Source: Saprospiraceae bacterium UBA1994 (GTDB lineage: Bacteria > Bacteroidota > Bacteroidia > Chitinophagales > Saprospiraceae). Taken from it: 35,719 nt of DNA. Position numbers and translations under genes: made by a program. Positions within the stretch are counted from its first letter, which is position 1; the number at the start of each line of letters is the position of its first letter. Of this stretch, positions 1 through 7,878 are shown piece after piece. The stretch spans positions 71,106-106,824 of the forward strand of contig DDCY01000024.1 in assembly GCA_002335865.1 (NCBI GenBank), written 5' to 3'. The notes beneath the pieces were generated by a model. It ran no database searches. It worked only from the letters and a program-made list of their open reading frames with translations, and was not told the DNA's origin.

Positions 1-96
1 AGGAATATATGAAAAGTTTCAATATATCTACCTCAACAGTGTCTACTACTTATTTTCTCAGTATTTCCATTTCTTTTATTTTTGAAGGACTTAACT

Positions 97-104
97 TATC
101 TTTG
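97..104 (+). promoter_or_regulatory. Putative Bacteroidota -7 promoter element (TATCTTTG)
   Basis: TATCTTTG matches the TAnnTTTG -7 consensus used by the Bacteroidota primary sigma factor. It lies about 60 nt before the ATG of the large lipoprotein gene, giving a leader of roughly 50 nt. A TTG at 82-84 is closer than the usual -33 spacing, so only the -7 half is convincing. Confidence 0.4.
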
Positions 105-164
105 TGGTCATTGCTTAATTAGCTTTACGCCTAATTATTTATCATTTACGCTGAGAATATATAT

Positions 165-3100
165 ATGAGATTTTTATACTTATTGGTCATAACGTTGCTA
201 TTTTCATCTTGTTCTCAAGAAGATAACCGTATAATTCCTTCAGTACAGACATTCATAAAACTGAGTACTGCTACTACTGGCATTACATTTAATAATGAAA
301 TTCAGGAGACACAGACACGTAATCATTTCCTATGGCCTTCCATATACAATGGTGGCGGAGTAGGTGTATGTGATATTAATAATGATGGTCTTCTTGATAT
401 CATGATGACAAAAACATTTGGTAATGATGAACTTTATCTCAACAAGGGAGGTATGCAATTCGAAAATATCTCAGTGAAGGCAGGGATCCAAGGCAATCCA
501 AATAATGTCAGTTCCGGAATTAGTTTTGGTGATGTCAATCAAGATGGATACAAAGATATATACGTAAGTGTATTTGGGTCTAGTGATAAGCCTGAGGATA
601 AGCTCAATAGACTTTATATCAATAATGGCGACCTTACCTTTACTGAGAGCGCAGCTGCACTGGGAGTACAGAGTGGTGGTTTTACGATTCAGTCAGCATT
701 TATAGATTTTGATCTAGATGGTGATGAAGATCTATATGTGATGAATCAACCAAGTAACGTGAGGACTGTAAAACAAAGATATAAGGATGAAGGTGAAGCT
801 AAATTTACCAATCCGATGACTACTGATAGACTTTATCGGAATGATGGTGGTAAATATACTGATGTCAGCAAAGCTGCAGGAGTAGAGAAGTTTGCATATG
901 GGCTAGGTATCAAGGTACAAGATATCAATATTGACGGCTATCCAGATATCTATATTGCCAATGATTACGATAAGCCTGATTTCATGTATATCAATAATCA
1001 AAAAGGTGGATTTGTCAATATGATAAATGATGCTGTCAATCATATCTCTAACTTCTCCATGGGAGTAGATATCTCAGATATCAATAATGATGGACTAGTG
1101 GATATTGGAGTACTTGATATGGCTGGAGCCAATCATTATAGAAGTAAGACCAATATGCCTTCGATGAGTCCTAAGCAATTTTATAAGAATGTAGATGATG
1201 GCCTGCATTATCAGTATATGCATAATACTCTGCAGCTCAATAATGGAAACAATACATTTAGCGATATAGCATATCTGGCAGGTATGGCTAAGACGGATTG
1301 GAGTTGGTCTCTAGTGATGGGTGACTTTGATAATGATGCTAATAAAGATATATACATCACCAATGGTATCAAAAAGGATATCAGAAATAGTGACTACTTA
1401 TTAAAGTTAAAAGATAGAATAGACAACGCAGGAGAAAAATATTCTGCATCTCCGTTAGAGATTATAGACCTAATACCATCTACGCCTATGAGTAATTATT
1501 TATACCAGAATGATGGCTCGTTACACTTTACAGACAAGGCTAACGACTGGGGACTAGGAGATAAAGGATACTCACAGGGATGTGCCTATGGCGATTTAGA
1601 CAATGATGGTGACCTTGATCTAGTAGTCAATAATATGAGTGCTCTAGCTAGTGTCTATGAAAATCAAGTTGCTGGTGCCAATAACTATCTTCGTATTCAA
1701 CTAAATAGTAATAAGAACAAATCTATTCTCAACACCAAGGCATACGTACATGGTACGGATGGTACGGTACAGTATGCAGAACTAGCACCTATCAAAGGTA
1801 TTATGTCATATAGTGAAGATATATTACACTTCGGATTAAGTGATGCTAAAGTAGATAAAGTAGAAGTGATATGGCCAGATGGTACCTTTACTACTATTAA
1901 AACCCCTAATGTAAACAAGGTGCTTGAGCTGACGTATGAAAGTGCTGATAAGAAACCATATTCGTATAAAGTCAATCCAAATGGAAACCACTTGCTCACT
2001 CAAACCAATACGCTCAAGCATAAGCATATGGAGAACGAGTATGATGATTTTTCTACTCAATTACTTTTACCATATCAGCCCTCTAAACTGGGTCCATTTA
2101 TGTCGACCTCAGATGCTAATGGTGATGGTAAAGAAGATCTGTTTATAGGTGGTGCTACTGGACAAGCAGGAGCTCTATTCCTCAGTGATACTAGTGGGGC
2201 ATTGACAAAGTCTACTGTATTGGCATTTGCCACTGACAGAGGTTATGAAGATATGGGTAGTACATGGTTAGATGTAGATGCAGATGGAGATCAAGATCTG
2301 TATGTAGCTAGTGGTGGATATGAACACAAAGTTGGTTCTAGTAATCTTATAGATAGATTATATATCAATGATGGCAATGGTAGATTTACAAGATCGACTA
2401 CTAGAGTTCCAAAATTCAGACAAAGTACCATGGCAGTAATCTCTGCAGATTTTAATGGAGATGGCAAAGTGGATGTCGCTAGTTTTGGACGTATAGTACC
2501 TGGTCAATACCCTAAGCTTCCAGATAGTTACTTACTGATCAATGAAGATGGCAAACTGAAAGATAAAACTAAATCACTTGCTCCTGAGATGAAGGCTCTA
2601 GGAATGATTACGGATGCCATAGCTTCGGACTATGATGCCGATGGAGATATGGATATCATCGTAGTAGGAGACTGGTCCAAAGTAAAAGCACTGAATAATG
2701 ATGGTGGAAAGATGACGCTAAAAGATCTTGATGGAATAGATAATTCAGGATTATACACCCATGTAAATATGGCAGATTTAGATGGTGACGGAGATCAAGA
2801 TATGATTGTAGGTAACATTGGTAAGAATATAAAATGGAAAGCTTTTAAGGATAAACCATTCAGGTTATATGCTGATGATTTTGATAAGAATGGTGGCTAC
2901 GATATTGTTTTGGCCAACTATGCTGATGATGAGTTGGTTCCAGTAAGAGGTAGAGAATGTTCTTCTCAACAGCTACCATATATCACTGAGGAATTCGAAA
3001 CTTTTGAAGCTTTTGCTAACGCACCTCTAGATAAGATTTATGATCTTGAAAAAGCTCAAAATCTTGAAGTTACAGATCTGAAAAGTGCAATTTATTTAAA

Positions 3101-3431
3101 TGATGGTAAGGGAAAATTTACGATGTCAAAACTACCTGTTGAGGCTCAAATAGCACCAATAAATGCTACACTAGTGATGGATATTAATAAGGACGGGAAT
3201 ATGGATATCATAGCCATAGGAAATGAATATTCTATGGAAGTAGAAACTACTAGATTGGATGCTGGGACGGGTATGGTACTATTGGGTGATGGCAAAGGAA
3301 ATTTTGAATATTTAATTAATAGCCAATCAGGGATGAATTCTCGAGGTAATGCCAAAGATATGGTGATGGTTAATGGTCTGGTTGTGGTGAGTAATAATGA
3401 CGCACTTGTAGAATCATATTCTATTAAATAA
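165..3431 (+). CDS. FG-GAP/VCBS repeat lipoprotein with central ASPIC/UnbV domain (CRTAC1-like)
   Basis: The 1088-aa product begins with a lipoprotein signal peptide; the lipobox LFSSC puts the lipidated Cys at residue 16, so it is probably anchored in the outer membrane and perhaps surface exposed. It carries FG-GAP/VCBS repeats with DxNxDGxxD-type calcium loops. I count seven between about residues 70 and 485 and seven between about 650 and 1014; one of each set is degenerate (DFDNDANKD, DFDKNGGYD). Between the sets, at about 506-592, is an ASPIC/UnbV domain, recognised by LHFGL and VEVIWPDG. Two seven-bladed propellers flanking the ASPIC domain is my inference. Family members are often encoded near TonB/SusD-type uptake genes, but what lies upstream is outside the window. 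The substrate or partner is unknown. Its TAA abuts the stop of the convergent DksA-like gene with no base between them. Confidence 0.93.
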   Translation: MRFLYLLVITLLFSSCSQEDNRIIPSVQTFIKLSTATTGITFNNEIQETQTRNHFLWPSIYNGGGVGVCDINNDGLLDIMMTKTFGNDELYLNKGGMQFENISVKAGIQGNPNNVSSGISFGDVNQDGYKDIYVSVFGSSDKPEDKLNRLYINNGDLTFTESAAALGVQSGGFTIQSAFIDFDLDGDEDLYVMNQPSNVRTVKQRYKDEGEAKFTNPMTTDRLYRNDGGKYTDVSKAAGVEKFAYGLGIKVQDINIDGYPDIYIANDYDKPDFMYINNQKGGFVNMINDAVNHISNFSMGVDISDINNDGLVDIGVLDMAGANHYRSKTNMPSMSPKQFYKNVDDGLHYQYMHNTLQLNNGNNTFSDIAYLAGMAKTDWSWSLVMGDFDNDANKDIYITNGIKKDIRNSDYLLKLKDRIDNAGEKYSASPLEIIDLIPSTPMSNYLYQNDGSLHFTDKANDWGLGDKGYSQGCAYGDLDNDGDLDLVVNNMSALASVYENQVAGANNYLRIQLNSNKNKSILNTKAYVHGTDGTVQYAELAPIKGIMSYSEDILHFGLSDAKVDKVEVIWPDGTFTTIKTPNVNKVLELTYESADKKPYSYKVNPNGNHLLTQTNTLKHKHMENEYDDFSTQLLLPYQPSKLGPFMSTSDANGDGKEDLFIGGATGQAGALFLSDTSGALTKSTVLAFATDRGYEDMGSTWLDVDADGDQDLYVASGGYEHKVGSSNLIDRLYINDGNGRFTRSTTRVPKFRQSTMAVISADFNGDGKVDVASFGRIVPGQYPKLPDSYLLINEDGKLKDKTKSLAPEMKALGMITDAIASDYDADGDMDIIVVGDWSKVKALNNDGGKMTLKDLDGIDNSGLYTHVNMADLDGDGDQDMIVGNIGKNIKWKAFKDKPFRLYADDFDKNGGYDIVLANYADDELVPVRGRECSSQQLPYITEEFETFEAFANAPLDKIYDLEKAQNLEVTDLKSAIYLNDGKGKFTMSKLPVEAQIAPINATLVMDINKDGNMDIIAIGNEYSMEVETTRLDAGTGMVLLGDGKGNFEYLINSQSGMNSRGNAKDMVMVNGLVVVSNNDALVESYSIK

Positions 3432-3767
3432 TTATCTATCAGCACATCTCACACATCTATTGCTCTCAGGCATATAGATAAGTCGCTTTGGTTGTATTGG
3501 ATTTTTACACATTTTGCACTGGCCAAAATTCTCATTGTCTATATTGACGAATGCAACTCTGAGCTTGGTGAGTTTGTCTCGTTTATTGCGAAGCGATACC
3601 TCCATCACGCTTTTATTATTGATAGCATCCATACGACTGATTCTTCCTAAACTATTCTCAGGCTTTACAGGCTCAGTCATTTTTTCTAAACCGATTATAT
3701 CTTCTTTCATTTTATCGATTAATGCTCTAATCTGCTTTTTTAAATCCTTTTTTTCTCTTTCGTTCAT
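3432..3767 (-). CDS. TraR/DksA-type zinc-finger protein
   Basis: The product is 111 aa. The N-terminal part is charged, Lys/Glu-rich and probably helical (about 1-75). The C-terminal zinc finger has the pattern CKMC (C84, C87) - 17 residues - CVRC (C105, C108), typical of the TraR/DksA superfamily. Such proteins enter the RNA polymerase secondary channel and, with ppGpp, change promoter selectivity. The canonical acidic DxxDxA tip of DksA is not obvious. Although RMDAIN is present, I would not call this an orthologue of E. coli DksA. A four-Cys finger and this length are normal for Bacteroidota members. It stands alone on the minus strand, convergent with the preceding lipoprotein gene. Confidence 0.85.
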   Translation of the reverse strand: MNEREKKDLKKQIRALIDKMKEDIIGLEKMTEPVKPENSLGRISRMDAINNKSVMEVSLRNKRDKLTKLRVAFVNIDNENFGQCKMCKNPIQPKRLIYMPESNRCVRCADR

Positions 3768-3880
3768 AAGTTTGAAATGTACGCTAATTGTTATACGTAA
3801 TACTATCTACGATAATAATTGGAGGAAAATTCCTTAATATTAATAGAATGGATACATTTTTTCAACACTAATACCTGTGT

Positions 3881-4063
3881 ATGAGTCAGTTTTCATGGAC
3901 ACTTTTGGATGATTTTGGTAAACGATATGAGATTGGACTCTATCACGGAGATAGGTCAAAGCATGTGCTTATATATGTCAATAAAAAACCAATCGTCTTA
4001 GATTTTAGTATCAAGGAGACGAAAAAGTATAGCTTCTATATAGGACATGATTATGCGAGATGA
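3881..4063 (+). CDS. Small hypothetical protein, 60 aa
   Basis: I do not recognise a named family. The 60-aa product has no signal peptide or membrane segment. It is rich in aromatic and beta-forming residues (DDFGKRYEIGLYHGD, then HVLIYVNKKPIVLDF), which reads like a small beta-sheet protein and not a chance ORF. Start ATG is at 3881, about 110 bp from the divergent DksA-like gene. It ends in HDYAR followed by TGA. An overlapping ATG at 4053 in another frame opens 43 codons, so the gene could be a frameshifted or truncated form of a longer protein, but I could not show homology across the junction. Confidence 0.5.
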   Translation: MSQFSWTLLDDFGKRYEIGLYHGDRSKHVLIYVNKKPIVLDFSIKETKKYSFYIGHDYAR

Positions 4064-4372
4064 AGATCGAAAAAAACCGGCCAATTCAAATATAGCTTTA
4101 TTACTAATTAAGATGTGGACACGCCGCTCAATCTCGCTCGCAAACGGCGGAGTCGAAAGTATTTTATCTTTCTTATTGTCTTAGGTATTGCGTTACTCTA
4201 ATTTATATTTCGATTGAGCTATTGGATGATTGCTATTTTAGTTTTCTAGCCATTGAATTATTTTATGATATTTCTTATTGTAGAATTAATGAACTTATTG
4301 GGCAATAATAATTCTTTAATAAGTTTTATCTTTATCAATAAAATATAGACTAACCAAAAAGTAATTAATATT
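4064..4372. other. 309-bp intergenic stretch with a GC-rich inverted repeat
   Basis: No clear gene occupies this stretch. A GC-rich patch at about 4115-4155 contrasts with the AT-rich surroundings and includes the complementary pair CGCCG (4122-4126) and CGGCG (4145-4149). No T-run follows, so it is not a standard terminator. A weak promoter-like TATCTTTA is at 4327-4334, 39 nt before the next ATG. Confidence 0.4.
4115..4201 (+). CDS. Possible 28-aa single-pass membrane microprotein
   Basis: This is a GTG-initiated ORF of 28 codons, preceded in frame by a TAA. The first half is strongly basic (LARKRRSRK) and the second half is an uninterrupted hydrophobic run (YFIFLIVLGIALL) ending at TAA. 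That is the layout of a positive-inside single transmembrane microprotein. Against it: it is very short, has a GTG start, no recognisable ribosome-binding site, and part of its Arg richness comes from the GC-rich inverted repeat beneath it. Confidence 0.2.
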   Translation: MDTPLNLARKRRSRKYFIFLIVLGIALL

Positions 4373-4831
4373 ATGAAAAGGATGATTAAAATTGTGAGTG
4401 CCTTTCTATTGACATGTTGTTTTTTCTCAGCAACTGCGCAGTATGACGATGCGGTGGGTATCAGATTTGAAGACGATTGGTTCTTAGGATCATACAAAAT
4501 AAATATGAGTAATAGAATGTCGGTAGAAGGTTTTGGTGGATTCGATGCGCAAGGTTTTGTTAGTCTGTATAAGGTAGGAGCTGAATTTCAGTTGAATACA
4601 GAAATCCCTGAAGTAGAATCTTTAAGATGGTTCTATGGCGCTGGAGCCGGGCTAGTTTTCGGAGATTTTTCTCGGGTACAAGCCTATGGAACTAGTGGTC
4701 TAGATTATACATTTGCTGAGATTCCTCTTAATTTATCATTCGAACTGATGCCTGGAATGTATTTTGGAGATTTTGGCAATGACTTTGAAATAGATTTTGC
4801 ATTGAGTGCTAGATATATACTCGGTCAATAG
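4373..4831 (+). CDS. Small outer-membrane beta-barrel-like protein
   Basis: The product is 152 aa with a clear Sec signal peptide (MKRM, hydrophobic core, then ATAQ; cleavage near residue 22). The mature part alternates hydrophobic and polar residues with many Gly and aromatic residues (VGIRFEDDWFLGSYKI, YGAGAGLVFGDF, YFGDFGND) and ends in an aromatic-containing strand (ALSARYILGQ). This suggests an eight-stranded outer-membrane barrel similar in size to OmpX or the OmpA N-terminus. No catalytic motif is visible and the function is unknown. The gene is monocistronic, followed 25 bp later by a strong terminator. Confidence 0.75.
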   Translation: MKRMIKIVSAFLLTCCFFSATAQYDDAVGIRFEDDWFLGSYKINMSNRMSVEGFGGFDAQGFVSLYKVGAEFQLNTEIPEVESLRWFYGAGAGLVFGDFSRVQAYGTSGLDYTFAEIPLNLSFELMPGMYFGDFGNDFEIDFALSARYILGQ

Positions 4832-4855
4832 TTATAAATGGGTAAAAAAATATTA

Positions 4856-4890
4856 AGCGGAAATCGACTTTAGTTGATTTTCGCTTTTTT
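4856..4890 (+). terminator. Rho-independent terminator of the small barrel gene
   Basis: A stem is formed by AGCGGAAATCGAC and GTTGATTTTCGCT (with G-T pairs) around a TTTA loop, followed directly by a T-run at 4885-4890. It begins 25 bp after the stop of the small barrel gene. Confidence 0.85.
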
Positions 4891-5017
4891 GTTTAGAAAG
4901 GTTCTTGTTTATCCTACCACTCTTGTAAACAATCCTTAACACCTATATCGTCTTCGTTGTAATTAATACAGATCCATTATGAGATCTTTTTTTTTAATAC
5001 CAATAAAATGTAAGGTT

Positions 5018-5065
5018 ATGAAAGCAATGAAAACAAATAAATATAAACAAGCAATAGCGTGTTAA
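5018..5065 (+). other. 15-codon ORF ahead of a terminator (possible leader peptide or small transcript)
   Basis: Between two terminator hairpins (4856-4890 and 5097-5140) the only readable element is an ATG ORF of 15 codons, rich in Lys and ending in Ala-Cys. The downstream terminator has no other plus-strand gene to serve, so a short transcript is possible. There is no direct evidence that it is translated. Confidence 0.2.
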
Positions 5066-5096
5066 TGACTTAATGGTATAATTAATTCCCTTAAAG

Positions 5097-5140
5097 GAGT
5101 TCAAGTATTATAAAATATCCACACTTGGGCTCTTTTCTTT
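5097..5140 (+). terminator. Terminator hairpin without an upstream annotated gene
   Basis: GAGTTCAAGT (5097-5106) pairs with ACTTGGGCTC (5123-5132) using two T-G wobbles, followed by TTTTCTTT. It sits 3 bp before the end of the minus-strand haemoglobin gene, so it may serve a short plus-strand transcript or act weakly in both directions. Confidence 0.6.
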
Positions 5141-5143
5141 GTT

Positions 5144-5506
5144 CTAACTATTAACCATATGTGCAGCGGTTCTTGGGAATCTATTGAAGATTTCAATTTT
5201 CAATGATTCATCAATATTTAATTTCCAGATTGCTTTTCTGATATTTTTGAGCCATGATCTAGCGGACTTCTCAGTGATTATATGAGGCATATGACGTAGT
5301 TTCATACGTGGAGGACCATATTCTGCTACGTAGATACTTGGTCCACCTAGAAAACCTGTTAGAAATAGAATTTGTTTTTTTTTCACCAATTCCATATCCG
5401 TAGTAAACAGATGATTAATCGTATCATCTTCCATTACATAATGGTAGAAATTATCTACCATTACACTTAGATTTTGCTCTCCTAATCTGTGATATATACT
5501 TTCCAT
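5144..5506 (-). CDS. Group II truncated haemoglobin (YjbI/GlbO-like)
   Basis: The 120-aa product is the normal length for a 2-on-2 globin. Visible features are FY at 20-21 (Tyr at helix B10), GPPRMKLRHMPH with the proximal haem His at residue 72, and SW at 84-85, the Trp G8 that marks group II. The C-terminus TAAHMVN matches the family end. Group II globins bind O2 and NO in the cytoplasm and are usually linked to redox chemistry or NO/peroxide handling. The exact role here cannot be read. The gene is monocistronic with a good promoter match immediately upstream. Confidence 0.92.
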   Translation of the reverse strand: MESIYHRLGEQNLSVMVDNFYHYVMEDDTINHLFTTDMELVKKKQILFLTGFLGGPSIYVAEYGPPRMKLRHMPHIITEKSARSWLKNIRKAIWKLNIDESLKIEIFNRFPRTAAHMVNS

Positions 5507-5526
5507 ATGTTCAGTTTAGCCTTTTT

Positions 5527-5555
5527 CAAATTTAGCACATATATTATGCTCAAAA
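5527..5555 (-). promoter_or_regulatory. Putative Bacteroidota promoter for the truncated haemoglobin gene
   Basis: On the minus strand, TTTTG (plus-strand CAAAA, 5551-5555) is followed after 16 nt by TAAATTTG (plus-strand CAAATTTA, 5527-5534), an exact TAnnTTTG -7 element. The predicted start of transcription is about 15 nt before the ATG at 5506. It is one of the best promoter matches in the window. Confidence 0.55.
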
Positions 5556-5626
5556 GATTATTATTGGACAATTTATTTTTTCACTGATTTTGGTTAACCT
5601 TTGTCATAAACGTGCGTTCCTATTAT

Positions 5627-6637
5627 ATGAATCGAATAATGAAATTCACTAAAGCCTTATATTTTTGCCTAATATTGATAATAAGTTCAACTGTCACTGC
5701 TCAGTTCCAGAGTCATAACTTATTCGTTGAGGTTGATGTCTCTAAAACTGGAGATGAAATAGTTAAATATGGGCGAATAGTTTATAATGAGAAAAATTCT
5801 CCTAGGCGTAAATACTTCAAGAAAGATATTAATAAGGCGATGTTTCTTGACACTCTGTCATCTGACCTAAACGAATTTCCTTTAGAAAAAAGGAATACTC
5901 TTTTTTATATACACGGAATGTGGGCATCTGGTTGGTCATTTCTAAAAGGGAACCACAGAAAAATGCAAACTGAAATGTGGTCCAATAAATCCAATCCTAA
6001 TGGGATGGTTGTAACTGTAATTTGGCATTGTAAGCTCAATTATTTTGAAAATAAGGAAATGGCACTTAAATCTGGAAAGATCTTAGCTCCACTTGTCAGG
6101 CAGATACATGATGTATGCGCCTTAGCTTCGGATAATTCCAAAACAAACTATTTGATACACTCAATGGGTCATAGAGTTTTTGAGGCGATATGGCAAGATC
6201 AGCTCACTGAAAACATGAAGTATCACGCTGATAATATAGTAATGGCGGGTGCAGACCTAGAATCTAACGCCTTCGAAGATGGAGAGGTGTTGCGAAATAT
6301 TGATTATTTCTCGAAAGACATTGTCTTATATGTGCATAATAATGATAGGGTACTAGGTGTGTCAAAAGTAATTAATGGTAAAAATCGATTGGGTCTTGAT
6401 GGAATTCAAAACTTGGACAAGGTCTCTAACTCAATTTTACAAGTCGACGTGTCTGTAATAATTGATAATGAAGATGCTCCGTCTAGATTAAGTAATCATA
6501 TATATTTCTATACGAGTCCTACTGTTCGTAAAGACATAGCTTTGTTCTATCAAGATTTGGCTAAGGAAAAATTTCCTAGGAGAAAAAAATTAAATCATCC
6601 AAAACGGGTGATATTAGAAATGCCACAAGACGATTAG
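5627..6637 (+). CDS. Secreted alpha/beta hydrolase, DUF900 family
   Basis: I chose the ATG at 5627, giving 336 aa; an open GTG lies at 5612 and another ATG at 5639. Either ATG gives a clean signal peptide ending STVTAQ. The fold is read from FYIHGMW (oxyanion strand-turn), VVTVIWH, then the nucleophile elbow LIHSMGH with Ser179. NNDRVL supplies the likely acid Asp240 and SNHIYF the likely catalytic His291. Order and spacing fit Pfam DUF900 esterase/lipase-like hydrolases. The substrate is unknown; export to the periplasm or beyond is inferred from the signal peptide. It converges with the DUF2279 gene, 38 bp apart, without an obvious terminator. Confidence 0.8.
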   Translation: MNRIMKFTKALYFCLILIISSTVTAQFQSHNLFVEVDVSKTGDEIVKYGRIVYNEKNSPRRKYFKKDINKAMFLDTLSSDLNEFPLEKRNTLFYIHGMWASGWSFLKGNHRKMQTEMWSNKSNPNGMVVTVIWHCKLNYFENKEMALKSGKILAPLVRQIHDVCALASDNSKTNYLIHSMGHRVFEAIWQDQLTENMKYHADNIVMAGADLESNAFEDGEVLRNIDYFSKDIVLYVHNNDRVLGVSKVINGKNRLGLDGIQNLDKVSNSILQVDVSVIIDNEDAPSRLSNHIYFYTSPTVRKDIALFYQDLAKEKFPRRKKLNHPKRVILEMPQDD

Positions 6638-6675
6638 TTAGGACTTTTAAAATATAACTGACGAATTTGGAACTT

Positions 6676-7662
6676 CTAGAAATGTAGCAAATGAAATTTG
6701 ATCTGCCCTTTGGTATTTATTTCGACAGCTGGAGCAGGAATTTTAATTATATTAAGAACAGATAGAATTGTCTTTAGGAAGTAGTTGTCAGTATCTATTT
6801 TGGTCAGGTCTGCATCGAGACTTAGATACCATTGTCTATATCTAGGTATATCCAATTCATAACGCTGATCACCTTCGTTCCATTTGTTTTCAAATCCACC
6901 CCATAATCCTTGAGCACCATATCCCACTGCGATATTTAACCATTTAGGAAAGGTATTAGATTTTGGTAAAAATGAATGTAAATTGAATGAGGCCCAGTAG
7001 GTTTGAGCATTGTAATCTTTGAGATATTTTTCAAAGAATCCTGCACCGAATAAATTATTTGCCCGTGTATCAAAAGAAGAGGTAGCTTCACCCGATAAAG
7101 AGTTGATTGGATTTGTAGAATAGCTTCGAGCCCAAGACGATTCTTTGAGGAGGATCCGCTGCTCACCCCAATATTTCTGCTGTAGAGCAAAAGCTCCGAT
7201 ACCTAGTGCATTAGCAGCGAAGTCACCAATTGAGAATCCCCATTGCGCAGAAAATCCATCCATAACTTCTATAGTTGTTTGAAAAAGACTTCCGCATATA
7301 ATTCCGGTAGCAATTGATTGACCTTCTGAGAGTCCGACCCACTGAGCACCTTTGTAACAAAGTACACCTTGAAGATATGCTGTATAGATATGGCCCACTT
7401 TGTCTACCTGCTTCCATTCTGCCATATCATTGAATGTATGAAAGCCTTCTGTCGGGTACTGTTTGTACCAAGTAATATACAGCCCAGTAGAAAAACTTGT
7501 ATAAGCTACTGTACTGAATATCAGTGCTTTATTTAATCTGTTCTTATTGAAAACCGGTGAGCTTTCCCAAAATCCTAGGGTGTCTGATTGCCCCAGAGTG
7601 ATATTGCTAGCGCAAAGTAATATTGCTAAGGTGATTATATGATGTAAGAACCATTTATTCAT
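6676..7662 (-). CDS. DUF2279 family envelope protein
   Basis: The product is 328 aa with a signal peptide (cleavage near LGQ at about residue 25). The core matches DUF2279: FHTFND, then QVDKVGHIYTAY, a hydrophobic stretch with GLSEGQS, then EVMDGFSAQWGFSIGD and FAANALG. A second half carries KDYNAQTYW and further amphipathic strands. Family members are predicted envelope proteins common in Bacteroidota; no biochemical function is established that I know of. The conserved Asp/His pairs (ND, DK, GH, DG, GD) in membrane-proximal helices resemble small membrane enzymes, but this is only an impression. It is transcribed alone on the minus strand. Confidence 0.8.
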   Translation of the reverse strand: MNKWFLHHIITLAILLCASNITLGQSDTLGFWESSPVFNKNRLNKALIFSTVAYTSFSTGLYITWYKQYPTEGFHTFNDMAEWKQVDKVGHIYTAYLQGVLCYKGAQWVGLSEGQSIATGIICGSLFQTTIEVMDGFSAQWGFSIGDFAANALGIGAFALQQKYWGEQRILLKESSWARSYSTNPINSLSGEATSSFDTRANNLFGAGFFEKYLKDYNAQTYWASFNLHSFLPKSNTFPKWLNIAVGYGAQGLWGGFENKWNEGDQRYELDIPRYRQWYLSLDADLTKIDTDNYFLKTILSVLNIIKIPAPAVEINTKGQIKFHLLHF

Positions 7663-7797
7663 TAACTCAAATGTACTTATTAGCGGTCATATCTTTAGTA
7701 TTGATACGAGTAAGGAGACGACATTAAGTCAAAGGGGTTTGATTCAACTAATGCTTTTAAGTGAATTCGTAATTTTTGCGAACGATAACGACACTTT

Positions 7798-7833
7798 TTT
7801 GACCTAAGAATCCATTTAATAGCCTTATATTTC
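7798..7833 (+). promoter_or_regulatory. Putative promoter of the porP-porE-like operon
   Basis: TTTG at 7798-7801 is followed by TATATTTC at 7826-7833 (seven of eight positions of TAnnTTTG), with 24 nt between them, slightly longer than usual. A leader of about 40 nt would precede the ATG at 7879. Confidence 0.3.
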
Positions 7834-7878
7834 GTTTTGGTTCAAAGTCGGTGTATTGCTACTTTCAATTTAAATACT

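Noticed and set aside
9..122. ATG ORF of 37 codons at the left edge
   Set aside because: It overlaps the promoter-like element at 97-104, is Ser/Ile-rich without a domain, and is no longer than chance ORFs in this AT-rich DNA.
4053..4184. 43-codon ORF overlapping the end of the 60-aa hypothetical gene
   Set aside because: It has no domain, and another frame of the same DNA gives the more protein-like microprotein; neither is secure.
5612..5626. GTG start of the DUF900 gene
   Set aside because: The ATG 15 bp downstream gives a better signal peptide; nothing favours the GTG.
7668..7675. TACATTTG on the minus strand just before the DUF2279 start (a one-mismatch copy, TACATTTC, lies before the DksA-like start)
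   Set aside because: Only 5 nt separate it from the ATG, which would require a leaderless mRNA, and no -33 element is present. Probably chance.
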